Assembly: GCA_012960535.1 (NCBI GenBank)
Contig: DUBB01000025.1
Coordinates: 1-64,000 of the forward strand
Length of the DNA stretch: 64,000 bases
DNA from: Gammaproteobacteria bacterium
GTDB taxonomy: Bacteria; Pseudomonadota; Gammaproteobacteria; Pseudomonadales; Azotimanducaceae
Reading direction: 5' to 3'
Part shown: piece by piece, positions 1 through 7,657 of the stretch
How the letters are laid out: each line of letters begins with the position of its first letter
Position numbering within the stretch: position 1 is the first letter of the stretch
Program-made: the position numbers and the translations under genes
The notes under the pieces: model-generated
Databases searched by the model: none
The model's input: the letters and a program-made list of their open reading frames with translations, nothing else
Told to the model about the DNA's origin: nothing

Positions 1-50
1 TTAACGAGCTTGCGGGCCAGTCCGCTGAGCTTTGCTGCCTGTGAAGCCAT
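1..50 (-). CDS. pilB: Type IV pilus assembly ATPase PilB, N-terminal fragment (cut by window edge)
   Basis: Only the first 16 codons are inside the window, reading leftward from an ATG at 50-48. The peptide begins MASQAAKLSGLARKLV. The LSGLxRxLV pattern is the usual opening of PilB, the hexameric ATPase that drives pilus extension at the inner membrane. The position supports this: pilB commonly lies divergent to the pilin gene, and a pilin gene follows on the other strand. There is no stop before the edge. The call rests on a very short stretch plus context, so it is likely rather than certain. Confidence 0.68.
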   Translation of the reverse strand, partial: MASQAAKLSGLARKLV

Positions 51-370
51 TTCATTATTACTGTTAATAGACTTGTTTAGCGAGTTTAGACCCAAGCACG
101 GGATAAAGGGAAGCGTAACTTAGGCGGTGTGAAGGCCGTCTTGCTCGAGATGTTTTATTTAACCTGCTGCGTTGCTACTGCTTAGCAGCCCGCTTTACCG
201 AAGCGCAAGAATGCCTGTGATGGTACTCAATTCGGTACGCAGCAAAGGATGACAGCGAGATGTGCCAGAACCAAAGAAGGTTGGCAAAAGGGAAATTGAG
301 TGGCATGATAAGTTGTTAAGAGGTTCAGGGTCGCCTAAGCGACAGACTATTGACTGATGGAGAGACATTT
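51..370. other. Intergenic region between pilB and pilA
   Basis: About 320 bases separate the divergent pilB and pilin starts and should carry both promoters. I see no open frame of note. A TGGCATGATAAGTTGTT string at 301-317 resembles a sigma54 -24/-12 element, which would suit a PilR-controlled pilin gene, but its second half is one base out of register. No other structure stands out. Confidence 0.5.
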
Positions 371-844
371 ATGAAGACTGTTCAGAAGGGTTTCACGCTT
401 ATCGAATTGATGATTGTGGTGGCGATTATTGGAATACTGGCGGCCGTGGCGCTGCCGGCTTATCAGGATTATATCAAGAACGCCAATATGGCCAAGGTCA
501 ATTCGCAGTATTCGTCAGCGGTGGATTATGCCAGGAATACCTATGTTAAGTTCGAGACTGCGGCAGCAACAGGGGCTACAGTTGCTGCGTTACCTACCAC
601 TGCTGCTGCCTGGGTAGTACTATTAGCAGCTGGGGGCGGCAGCTCTCCATCTGGTGATGCAGCCTATGTTGCTGCCGCTATTGGGGATGGGACTTCAAAT
701 GCAGACGGTCAAGTGTTTATTGTTGCTCCTAGTGCTACTTCTGTTGCTATTACGCGTCCATGTTATGAAGATTACGATCCATATAACACAACAACCATCA
801 CCAGCGCAGGAGCCGTTACAATAACGACGCCAGCTTGTCCTTAA
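371..844 (+). CDS. pilA: Type IVa major pilin
   Basis: This is a 157-residue type IVa pilin. The prepilin leader is MKTVQKG, and cleavage after Gly7 would leave an N-methylated Phe followed by [17 protein letters not shown], the class IVa signature with Glu at mature position 5. The hydrophobic N-terminal helix is followed by a variable Ala/Thr-rich globular part and a C-terminal Cys pair that would form the D-region disulfide. The start at 371 was chosen because GGAGAG lies 7 bases upstream and it gives a short leader; an ATG at 350 would add seven residues. PilD should process it and PilB should drive its assembly. A terminator follows at once. Confidence 0.93.
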   Translation: MKTVQKGFTLIELMIVVAIIGILAAVALPAYQDYIKNANMAKVNSQYSSAVDYARNTYVKFETAAATGATVAALPTTAAAWVVLLAAGGGSSPSGDAAYVAAAIGDGTSNADGQVFIVAPSATSVAITRPCYEDYDPYNTTTITSAGAVTITTPACP

Positions 845-897
845 TAGTGACTAGTGCTAAATCAGGCTAGCCTTGAGCTGTCTGAAGCGATAGGTTG

Positions 898-931
898 AAA
901 AGGCATCCCCATCTTCGGCGGGTGCCTTTTT
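898..931 (+). terminator. Rho-independent terminator after pilA
   Basis: The left arm AAAAGGCA-t-CCC pairs with GGGTGCCTTTT around a short loop containing TTCG, and a run of T follows. It lies 54 bases after the pilin stop and probably separates the abundant pilin transcript from the next gene. Confidence 0.85.
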
Positions 932-979
932 CATTGTCTATACGGCGCTAAACCAATTGAATTCGCAAGTGACACGACA

Positions 980-1399
980 ATGAATCGAGGATTCAGCCTG
1001 GTTGAGTTGATGATCGTTGTTGCTGTGTTAGGAATTATATCGGCCATCGCCATCCCCGCTTACCAGGGTTACATCGAAGATGCCCGTACAGGCACCATGT
1101 TGCAGAGTATCGAAACCATTCGGGTGTTTCAGGAAAATAGGCGTCTGGAACAAGGCGAATACGTGGAAGGTAGCTACGACCCAGCGAGTCCGGACGCTGC
1201 TGGCGGGTTAAGAGAGGCTGCCGTACTGGACTGGTCACCCCATTCTTCAAGTGACGTGGTAACCTTTGTTATCGCCTGCCAAACCGATGCCACCAGCCCG
1301 GAATGTGCGCGTGCCAGTGGTTATCAGGTTACCGCCACGCATAGTGAAGGTGGCATTGTTTGTAGAATTATCAACCGGTCGAGCGTGGCCAGTTGTTAG
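980..1399 (+). CDS. Type IV pilin-like protein (minor pilin or second pilin)
   Basis: This 139-residue protein has a very short prepilin leader (MNRG) followed by FSLVELMIVVAVLGIISA, so PilD should process it and Glu5 is kept. The C-terminal half has four cysteines in two close pairs, compatible with two disulfides. It resembles PilE-type minor pilins and could equally be a second major-like pilin; the sequence does not decide. No strong ribosome-binding site precedes the ATG. It lies beyond the pilA terminator, so it may have its own promoter or rely on readthrough. Confidence 0.85.
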   Translation: MNRGFSLVELMIVVAVLGIISAIAIPAYQGYIEDARTGTMLQSIETIRVFQENRRLEQGEYVEGSYDPASPDAAGGLREAAVLDWSPHSSSDVVTFVIACQTDATSPECARASGYQVTATHSEGGIVCRIINRSSVASC

Positions 1400-1458
1400 A
1401 CCAGATCATAGAGTGTGTTAGGTTCAGTAATTGATTCAGTGAGAAGGAGACATCGACC

Positions 1459-1554
1459 ATGCCTATAATGGGCGCAGTAATTGTTGTATTTATAGTGGTG
1501 TTAGTCGCGGTGATATCCACGCGCCGACGGAAAAAAGAGCAGGATCTCAGTTAG
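1459..1554 (+). CDS. 31-residue single-span membrane peptide
   Basis: A short frame preceded by a good ribosome-binding site (AGAAGGAG, 8 bases before the ATG) encodes MPIMGAVIVVFIVVLVAVIS followed by a basic tail with TRRRKKEQ. That is one hydrophobic helix with positive residues behind it, the layout of small inner-membrane peptides. I do not recognise a family. The strong SD and clean topology argue that it is translated. It lies between the pilin-like gene and tRNA-Thr and may be expressed with the former. Confidence 0.5.
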   Translation: MPIMGAVIVVFIVVLVAVISTRRRKKEQDLS

Positions 1555-1642
1555 AACAGGAGATTGGGGTCTGCATTCAATTTATGTTTCGAAAATGAAA
1601 TCTTTGTCTTTTAGGCTGTGTTCAGACTTGTCACAATATAAA

Positions 1643-1718
1643 GCCGGAATAGCTCAGTTGGTAGAGCAGTTGCTTCGTAAGCAATTGGTCGGAGGTTCAA
1701 GTCCTCTTTCCGGCACCA
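1643..1718 (+). tRNA. tRNA-Thr (anticodon CGT)
   Basis: This is a complete 76-base tRNA with CCA encoded. The acceptor stem GCCGGAA pairs with TTCCGGC. The D arm is AGCTCAGTTGGTAGAGC, and the anticodon stem GTTGC/GCAAT encloses loop TTCGTAA with anticodon CGT, reading ACG. The T arm contains GGTTCAAGTCC. The discriminator base is A. A tRNA next to remnants and an apparently acquired gene is a common integration point, but no repeat of its 3' end was seen downstream. Confidence 0.97.
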
Positions 1719-1804
1719 CTTAAGCCTTGAAAGCCTATTTTTATTGAGTTTAATCAATCTCAATTCACTGTCAAAGGCATCTTTTTGTCTACTGTGACTG
1801 TTAA

Positions 1805-2281
1805 AAGCTGCTAAATCCCGGCATAAGCTTTAAAGGCAGGGGGGTACAACCTGTCTTGCACGATCTTCCCAGTGAGTTCACTGTTGATACGTCCGGAGAC
1901 GGGCCAATCCATTTTAGGAACAGGCCGTTCGACCGCAATTATGTCGAAATTGCAGTCGGTGGACGGACAGCCGCTTGGATGGAGAAGTCCGGACAGAAGG
2001 CGACGGTCGCATTTATCCTGGAAAAACTTCGGCGTGTGGCGGGTCGCCAGGCAGTGCTGGATCCAGTGCAGCAAATTGTTTCAGCCTGGGATGGTGACAA
2101 CTGCATAAGAGGTGCTTATAGCTGTGCACGTCCTGGTGCAGCAGATCAACGCCCGCTGCTTGCATGTCCTATCGATAATAGGCTTTTCTTTGCCGGTGAG
2201 GCGACATCAAGAAATTACTATGCGAGCGTACATGGAGCCTGCAGTTCCGGTCGCGAAGCGGCACGCGCCGCAACGGATTAG
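1805..2281 (+). pseudogene. C-terminal remnant of a flavin monoamine oxidase-family protein
   Basis: The frame has no convincing start and encodes about 150 residues. They match only the last third of flavin-dependent amine oxidases: a W-x-x-D-n-x-x-x-GAYS segment, then RLFFAGEATS and YYASVHGACSSGREAA, the FAD-contacting C-terminal motif. Full-length members are roughly 450 residues with an N-terminal GxGxxG dinucleotide fold, which is absent here. The open frame extends back to a stop at 1802. This is most likely a 5'-truncated relic left beside tRNA-Thr. It could be linked historically with the methylamine-type methyltransferase that follows. Confidence 0.8.
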
Positions 2282-2495
2282 CAACTAAAATTCTAGATTT
2301 GCTCACTAAAATCACTTAACTAAAGATCGCCGCGCTATCGGAATGCGCGCAGTTCGGATTTCTAAGATGATTTTTGCCTCGCCTTTCACGGAAAAGTGAG
2401 GGTTTATTCAAGCGTCTTGACCGCATTCTAGTGACACAGTAGAGTCCCTACATCAATTTTAATAAACATTCAATTTAGTTTGCAGAGAAATCAAC

Positions 2496-4061
2496 ATGGT
2501 CGACAGATCGCGCCGGCGCCACGGGGGTGCTCGCGCTGCACGCCTCAGAATGCGCGAGGATGCAGCCAGTAAGAGCCCGGTGCATGCTGGCCTGATCGGT
2601 GGTGCCTACAAGCCGTTGCAGCAGGCTGACCTGGAAAAAATTCATCAGACCGCGCTAGAAGTGCTGGCAACCATCGGTATCGGTGAGCCTACTGCCGAGG
2701 TGGTCGAGTATGCCACCGCCGCCGGTTGTCACATCGATAAAAATGGGCGCCTGTGTTTTCCTAAAACTCTGATTGAGGACGTCATTGCTGGCGCGGCGCG
2801 CGAGTACACCATTTACAGCCGTAGCCCTACGCACGCCGACGTGCTGGTCGGTGGCTATCACGTCAACTATGCCACCAGCGGCGAAGCCGTGACCATATAT
2901 AAAGCTGACGAGCGCCGGTTTCGCCCATCGACGTTAGTGGATCTATACGATCTCGGGCGCCTCACCGACAGGCTCGATCACATTCACCAATTCGGCCAGA
3001 TGGTAATCCCGACCGAGCTGAAGGATCCGTATGAGCATGACTTGAATGTTGCTTATGCGCTTTGCGCCGCCACGCAGAAACCCTGCGAAATGGCTTTTAG
3101 CGACGCGCACAACGTGCGCCCTGCAATTCAGATGTTCGATATGGTGCTCGGTGGAGAGGGACGTTTTGCAGAAAAACCGTTCCTGTCGTTTGGTGGTTGC
3201 CCCATCGTCTCGCCTTTGCGTTTCGGTGAGGACAACCTAGATCTGCTGGTCGAAACCAGCAAACTGGGTCTGATCAATGACATTGCAATTGCGCCGCAAG
3301 CGGGTGCCACAGCGCCAGCGGCACTGGCTGGTTCGCTGGCGCAGGTTACCGCTGAGGGACTTGCGTGTCTGGCGATCGTCAACATTATCAACCCGGGCTG
3401 CCCGATGACCTTTGCAATCTGGCCGTTTATCTCAGACCTGCGCACCGGCGCGTTCAGCGGTGGCAGTGGCGAGGAAGCACTGGCAATGTCGGCTTGTGCG
3501 CAACTGGGACGATTTTACGATTTACCCACCAGCGTCGCTGCCAGTATGACTGACTCCAAGCTGCCGGATGCGCAGGCAGGTTTCGAAAAAGGCATTACCG
3601 CGGTTAGCGCTGGCCTTGCGGGTGCCAACCGTATTCTCGAATCAGCCGGCATGCTGGGTAGTTTGATGGGCTGTAGCTTTGAGAGTTTGATGATTGATAA
3701 CGATATGCTTGGTATGGCCCAGCGGGTAGTCGCCGGTATCGAGGTCAATGACGAAACCCTGTCGCTAGACGTTATGCGCGAGGTTGCATTGGGCCCCGGG
3801 CATTACCTCGGTCACCCGCAAACGCTCGAATTGATGGAAACCGATTATCTCTACCCGGAACTTGCTGATCGTTCTGCTGCCGGCACCTGGGAACAGGAAG
3901 GCAGCCTCGATATCATGCAGCGAGCGCGTGACGGGGTACAGCAGACGCTATCGACCCATTATCCGGTAACTATTGATCCGCGAACCGATGCTGCGATTCG
4001 AAATCGATTTCCGATTAAGCTGGCACGGCAGGACATGCAGATAGGTAACGGACGCTGGTAA
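2496..4061 (+). CDS. MttB-superfamily (trimethylamine/betaine-type) corrinoid methyltransferase, non-pyrrolysine
   Basis: This is a 521-residue member of the trimethylamine methyltransferase (MttB) superfamily. It opens with the Arg/Gly-rich RRRHGGARAAR stretch common in bacterial members and continues with the long TIM-barrel body. Archaeal MttB needs an in-frame amber codon for pyrrolysine; none occurs here, so it belongs with the non-Pyl group that includes glycine betaine methyltransferase MtgB. Such enzymes pass a methyl group from a quaternary amine to a corrinoid protein. No corrinoid-binding or MtrH-like partner gene lies nearby, so the substrate is open. The coding sequence looks richer in G+C than its neighbours and lies between two relics beside a tRNA, suggesting acquisition. 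The ribosome-binding site (AGAGA) is weak. Confidence 0.85.
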   Translation: MVDRSRRRHGGARAARLRMREDAASKSPVHAGLIGGAYKPLQQADLEKIHQTALEVLATIGIGEPTAEVVEYATAAGCHIDKNGRLCFPKTLIEDVIAGAAREYTIYSRSPTHADVLVGGYHVNYATSGEAVTIYKADERRFRPSTLVDLYDLGRLTDRLDHIHQFGQMVIPTELKDPYEHDLNVAYALCAATQKPCEMAFSDAHNVRPAIQMFDMVLGGEGRFAEKPFLSFGGCPIVSPLRFGEDNLDLLVETSKLGLINDIAIAPQAGATAPAALAGSLAQVTAEGLACLAIVNIINPGCPMTFAIWPFISDLRTGAFSGGSGEEALAMSACAQLGRFYDLPTSVAASMTDSKLPDAQAGFEKGITAVSAGLAGANRILESAGMLGSLMGCSFESLMIDNDMLGMAQRVVAGIEVNDETLSLDVMREVALGPGHYLGHPQTLELMETDYLYPELADRSAAGTWEQEGSLDIMQRARDGVQQTLSTHYPVTIDPRTDAAIRNRFPIKLARQDMQIGNGRW

Positions 4062-4099
4062 TCGCGCGGTCAACCTATACAGCCAATATTTTTTGGTCT

Positions 4100-4140
4100 C
4101 ACCCGTTAGATTGTCATGATAGTCTGGTCGGGGTGTTTTT
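4100..4140 (+). terminator. Possible terminator after the MttB-family gene
   Basis: CACCC pairs with GGGTG across a 26-base loop that itself contains a palindromic TCATGA core, and five T follow. It lies 39 bases after the stop. The base stem is short, so this is tentative. Confidence 0.4.
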
Positions 4141-4526
4141 CATGGTATTGATACGATGCCTGCAGGTTCAACCAGATTCCTGAATATTCTTGCCGGCACA
4201 TCACAAGATCGGCGATTACTGCGGGCCAGTAACAGCAACCAGATCAGTATTTCGTTGTTCTGCAAATTCTAGTGCCTTATCTAGGCAGGGAATATTTCCA
4301 TCAGAATCCTCGCCGCTATTGCACGAGTGAAAATGGGGGCCGATCAGCTCTGCTGGTTATGCACAGAGGAGTTCCTATGTTCGCTAAGATTCTTCAGCTC
4401 AATGGCCGTAACTTAGTTGCGCAATGAGGCTCTCAAGTAAAATCTGGTAATCGGTCCCTTGCTCATCGTAGTCGAATTAAAGGTGTGTTCTATGACCCTT
4501 ACTCTAAGGAAGGAACCCGCAGACCG
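4141..4526. other. Non-coding stretch between the mttB-like gene and the kinase relic
   Basis: About 390 bases without a supportable gene. No long frame, strong hairpin or tRNA was seen. Given decayed genes on both sides, it may be further eroded coding sequence, but I could not match any part of it to a family. Confidence 0.4.
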
Positions 4527-5038
4527 TTACGGCTGAGCTTCATGTTGAGGCATGGTGGCTTGTAAATCCGGTGCACGTTTTAGATAGAGCATCATGCTGG
4601 ACCCTTGCCTGGTTCGTTGGATATCTCCATATAACCGCCAGATGCTGTGGCAAGGCTTTGAACCATGGAAAGGCCCAGGCCAGTACCTGTGCCAATCTCC
4701 CTAGTCGTAAAGAAGGATTCAAGGGCCTGCGCTAGCACTTCCTTTGCCATACCATGACCTGTATCTGTGACCGACGATACAACATATTCATTGGATTTAA
4801 TGTCAGCTTCGAGTGTTGCTTCACTATCGCTAAATCCATTAGGATTATCTCGCTCTTGGTCGGCAGCAATATCGCGGTTATCCAGGTGGTGGTTTGCGCA
4901 TTTGATTGTTAATATGCCACCGCGTGGCATAGCAGCTTTAGCATTTAGTGCCAGGTTCAGTAGGGCACTTTCTTAAGTGCTATCAAGAATCAGGAAAACT
5001 TGCGTAGCTATACGTCCTAATGTGAATGAAGATATCAT
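4527..5038 (-). pseudogene. Histidine kinase ATPase-domain relic (nonsense and frameshift)
   Basis: Read leftward, this is the GHKL ATPase domain of a sensor kinase. The N box is ESALLNLALNAKAAMPRGG, the G1 box DTGHGM, the F box FFTT, the G2 box GTGTGLGLSMV, and then ISNEPGKG. Two lesions break it. An in-frame TAA at 4973-4975 falls just before the N box, at the position where family members usually have a Gln-Leu-Glu segment. A one-base shift near 4600 puts the expected ending (LYLKRAP and onward) in another frame, closing at TAA 4527-4529. No dimerisation or sensor domain is left. It is the 3' remnant of a hybrid or two-component kinase. Confidence 0.85.
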
Positions 5039-5137
5039 AGGTTTTTTTGATCCGAGATTGAACGCTTTGGACGAAACTGCTGATTCTTTCCGGTTGCAAA
5101 TTAATTAATTGAAACAAACCTGCCCCTGGATAGTAAG

Positions 5138-5161
5138 CCAAGGCCAGTATACTGGCCTTGG
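5138..5161. repeat. Perfect 24-base palindrome
   Basis: CCAAGGCCAGTA is followed directly by its exact reverse complement TACTGGCCTTGG, with no spacer. It lies between the kinase relic and the 3' end of the exported methyltransferase. Neither strand has a T run right after it, so it is not a textbook terminator. It could act as a factor-assisted terminator, a transcript-stabilising hairpin or a protein-binding site. Confidence 0.7.
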
Positions 5162-5218
5162 TTGCATCCCGGGTGTTTTAGCTGACTGCTTATTTGCATT
5201 GTTGATATTAGCGGCAAT

Positions 5219-5971
5219 CTAATTGGCTGGTTTTATAGCCCTGATTACAAAGCGGCTGGTTTTTCCCCGTACATCGGGTGCGAATACCCTCTGATGCAAT
5301 CCATCCTTGGGATTACGTAACATCTCAGAGGTACCACCAATCTCAAATCCGGCTGCCTCAAGCGTCGCAAATGCTTGTCGACTCTGCATCCTGTGCAGGG
5401 CACTATTGTCCTGGTCGGCACTGCCCTCATGATCAATAACACCGAGCACGCCACCTGGTTTGAGTAAGGCGAAGACTGATTCAGCAAAAGCAATGGTTTT
5501 CTCCCTTCCGCTGGCATTATAGACATCATGAAAATTGAGCGCGGTGACTGCAGCATCAACGCTCGCTGGCAAGAGTCCCAGATCTGGGAATGCTTTATCG
5601 ACGCGGATGACATTAACAAGACGATTATGGGCGAGTCTTTTGCTTAGTGCCTTGTCGTTAGCACCGTCTCGAAATTCAAGTATTCGTTTTGGGTTCTGTG
5701 CATAGACCTTGCCAGTGGTTCCAACTGCGAGGGATAGAACTTCAGTGTAGTAGCCGCCCGCAGCCCATATATCGATTACGGACATACCTTCTGATATTCC
5801 CAGAAAGGCCAGGACTGCTGCTGGCTTTCGACCCGCATCACGTGCTTTGTCTGCCGTAGCGCGGGCATCGTTTTGCAAGGCGTTTTCGAGTCCTGCTAGA
5901 GGTTCTGCGGATGCTGCTATAGAAAGCAGCAGGCATGAAATGAAGGCATAGATTGTGGCTGTTGCGCGCAT
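5219..5971 (-). CDS. Exported class I SAM-dependent methyltransferase-like protein (COG4798 type)
   Basis: This 250-residue protein has a signal peptide (MRATATIYAFISCLLLSIAASAEP) and a Rossmann methyltransferase fold. Motif I is degenerate (VIDIWAAGGYYTEVLS instead of DLGCGxG); a TALNFHDVYN segment and the LKPGGVLGVIDH motif common in this group follow. Periplasmic proteins of this type are widespread in Proteobacteria, with no established reaction that I know of. The start at 5971 was preferred because AGGAGT precedes it and it begins the signal peptide; an upstream ATG at 6016 adds 15 residues. It appears to be a single-gene unit. Confidence 0.82.
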   Translation of the reverse strand: MRATATIYAFISCLLLSIAASAEPLAGLENALQNDARATADKARDAGRKPAAVLAFLGISEGMSVIDIWAAGGYYTEVLSLAVGTTGKVYAQNPKRILEFRDGANDKALSKRLAHNRLVNVIRVDKAFPDLGLLPASVDAAVTALNFHDVYNASGREKTIAFAESVFALLKPGGVLGVIDHEGSADQDNSALHRMQSRQAFATLEAAGFEIGGTSEMLRNPKDGLHQRVFAPDVRGKTSRFVIRAIKPAN

Positions 5972-6033
5972 GAAAGACTCCTGTTGGTGTAAGTTGGATA
6001 GATGCTTAGTAAACATGGGATTACCAGATCGTG

Positions 6034-6055
6034 CAACTTGCTGCGTAGCAAGTTG
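6034..6055. repeat. Perfect 9-bp hairpin with GCGT loop
   Basis: CAACTTGCT and AGCAAGTTG pair around GCGT. It lies 63 bases upstream of the exported methyltransferase start, between that gene and uppP. There is no T tract, so a leader structure or factor-dependent terminator is possible. Confidence 0.5.
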
Positions 6056-6188
6056 AGTCGGTTTGCCTCAATAGGCTCTGTAGAAGACAGTCGCGGCTAT
6101 AGCTGGGCGAGAAAGGAAAGGGTGTTTTCTCGCCGGGAACAAGCATTGTTAAGTCTTTTCCAGGCACTGGTTTAGTTGCTGGCTCAGC

Positions 6189-6986
6189 TTAGAGAGTGTT
6201 TACGGCATAGCCTATGGCTAGAGAGCCTACAATAAAGCAGTAATAGGAGAAATAGCGGAGCTGGGCATTGCGTACCAGCTTGATCATCCACTGACAGGCG
6301 AACAGACCGGTGACAAAGGCTGCTAGGAATCCAGTGCCGAGAACGCCTAAATTTTCGTCATAGAGGTTGATGCCGCCGTCAAGGATATCTTTAGCCACTT
6401 TACCCAGAATCAGGGGTACCACCATCAGGAAAGAGAAGCTGGCAGCTTTGCTGCGATCGATCCCGAGTAGTACAGCAGTTGCAATGGTGGCGCCTGAGCG
6501 GGAAATGCCGGGCAGGATGGCGATGGCCTGGGCAATACCGACAACAATGGCATGACTGAAGCTGACCTCTTTATTTGTCTGTTTGGCTCTGTCCGCCACA
6601 AATAGCAACCCTCCGGTTAACCAGAGCATGGCGCCGACCAGTATAATTTGCCGGTCGAACAGTCTCTCCATCTCCTGGCTGAACAGAAATCCGACAGCAG
6701 CGGCAGGGACCATACTGATCACGATCTTTATCGTGAACTGCAGTTCTGCGTTATTACTGAATCGGAAAATTCCCCTGATAACTTGGCTGACTTCCGCTCT
6801 GAAAATAACCAGCGTACTCAGCGCAGTGGCAAGGTGCAGTACGATAGTAAACATCATACTGTCCTGTGGCAGGCTGGTATCACCCAGTAAGGCTTTTCCA
6901 AGTTCAAGGTGACCACTGCTGCTGACGGGTAGAAATTCGGTCAAGCCCTGAATGATGCCCAGAATGATAGCTTCCATAAATGACAC
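6189..6986 (-). CDS. uppP: Undecaprenyl-diphosphatase UppP (BacA)
   Basis: This 265-residue polytopic membrane protein removes a phosphate from undecaprenyl diphosphate, recycling the lipid carrier used for peptidoglycan and other envelope glycans. Both family signatures are present: GLTEFLPVSSSGHLELG near residue 15, with the catalytic Glu, Ser and His, and LPGISRSGATIATA near 158 with the conserved Arg. Length and hydrophobic pattern are those of the family. The start is either the first Met or Met4. High copy of this activity gives mild bacitracin tolerance. It stands alone, transcribed leftward. Confidence 0.96.
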   Translation of the reverse strand: MSFMEAIILGIIQGLTEFLPVSSSGHLELGKALLGDTSLPQDSMMFTIVLHLATALSTLVIFRAEVSQVIRGIFRFSNNAELQFTIKIVISMVPAAAVGFLFSQEMERLFDRQIILVGAMLWLTGGLLFVADRAKQTNKEVSFSHAIVVGIAQAIAILPGISRSGATIATAVLLGIDRSKAASFSFLMVVPLILGKVAKDILDGGINLYDENLGVLGTGFLAAFVTGLFACQWMIKLVRNAQLRYFSYYCFIVGSLAIGYAVNTL

Positions 6987-7312
6987 GGGCTTACTCCGAT
7001 AGCATGCACATCCTTGTGTGCGAGTGACATGCAGAATATGAAGAATTAATTCGCTTTACAAGTTTGCAGTAGATTTCGAAATAAGGCCATTGGATTACCC
7101 GGCTTGTGATCTTGCTTGAACTGTTCGAAGCATACTTATCCGGGCTGGCCAGGATTGATTCTCAGCACAGGCATAGCCCGGCTAGGCGACTGCATGAGCA
7201 AGTCCTGAAGGCGGAGATTCTAAGTAAGCAGGGAGTGCAATTATCGGCGTATTAGATGACAATGAGTTCAGATTCTATTGGCTGCATTGACGCAAGATTT
7301 TAAGGTATTGCT
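6987..7312. other. Intergenic region upstream of uppP
   Basis: These 326 bases separate uppP (leftward) from a small basic protein gene (rightward) and should hold the uppP promoter. A 49-codon GTG-initiated frame at 7106-7255 reads like a soluble helical peptide but has no ribosome-binding site, so it is not called. Nothing else stands out. Confidence 0.4.
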
Positions 7313-7486
7313 ATGAGTGACGAGGAAATCATCGATTTTAACCAGGCCAAGCAACCGCATGTTTTTGCCAGAAAAGATGAGAAGCTGAAGAATATGAAAA
7401 GTGCTTTCAAGGCAGCCAGGGAAAAAGCTGGATCAAATTCGAAATCACCACGGCACACTAGCCGACGGAAAAAGAAAAAGCGCTAG
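7313..7486 (+). CDS. 57-residue lysine/arginine-rich protein, unknown
   Basis: A short frame encodes MSDEEIIDFNQAKQPHVFAR, a helical middle (KLKNMKSAFKAAREKAG) and a strongly basic end (SRRKKKKR). An acidic start followed by a basic tail suggests nucleic-acid or ribosome association, but this is a guess from composition. The upstream TAAGGTATTGCT gives only a modest SD. It resembles the short conserved basic proteins annotated as hypothetical in many gammaproteobacteria. No family is claimed. Confidence 0.5.
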   Translation: MSDEEIIDFNQAKQPHVFARKDEKLKNMKSAFKAAREKAGSNSKSPRHTSRRKKKKR

Positions 7487-7519
7487 GTAAGTACTGATCA
7501 TGAATCAGCATGGCCGGTA

Positions 7520-7591
7520 GCAACTGGCCAGATGGCAAATACCAATGAATTATTTGGAATGCAGGGTAAGCCAGCTCTGGTGCCGGGGTAG
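7520..7591 (+). repeat. Decayed duplicate of the start of the downstream SDR gene
   Basis: Bases 7520-7591 align without gaps to 7646-7717, offset by exactly 126 bases. The shared part covers the ribosome-binding region and the first 19 codons of the next gene. Here the copy reads MANTNELFGMQGKPALVPG and then TAG; the real gene reads MANMDELFGMQDKTALVTG. By eye roughly four fifths of positions agree, so the duplication is not recent. It is either a relic of a tandem gene copy or a short leader frame. Confidence 0.8.
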
Positions 7592-7657
7592 CCTCTTGTC
7601 GAATGTTGAAAAAGTGATAACCTGATTATCCCAGATATAAAAATAGGAACTGGCCAC

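Noticed and set aside
301..317. Sigma54-type promoter for pilA (TGGCATGATAAGTTGTT)
   Set aside because: The -12 half is one base out of register and reads TTGTT, not TTGCW, so it is noted but not called.
1719..1804. Integration (att) repeat next to tRNA-Thr
   Set aside because: No second copy of the tRNA 3' end was found by eye in the next several kilobases, and no integrase gene is present.
7106..7255. 49-residue GTG-initiated frame upstream of the small basic protein
   Set aside because: It has protein-like composition but no ribosome-binding site, no recognised family, and lies in a region expected to hold the uppP promoter.
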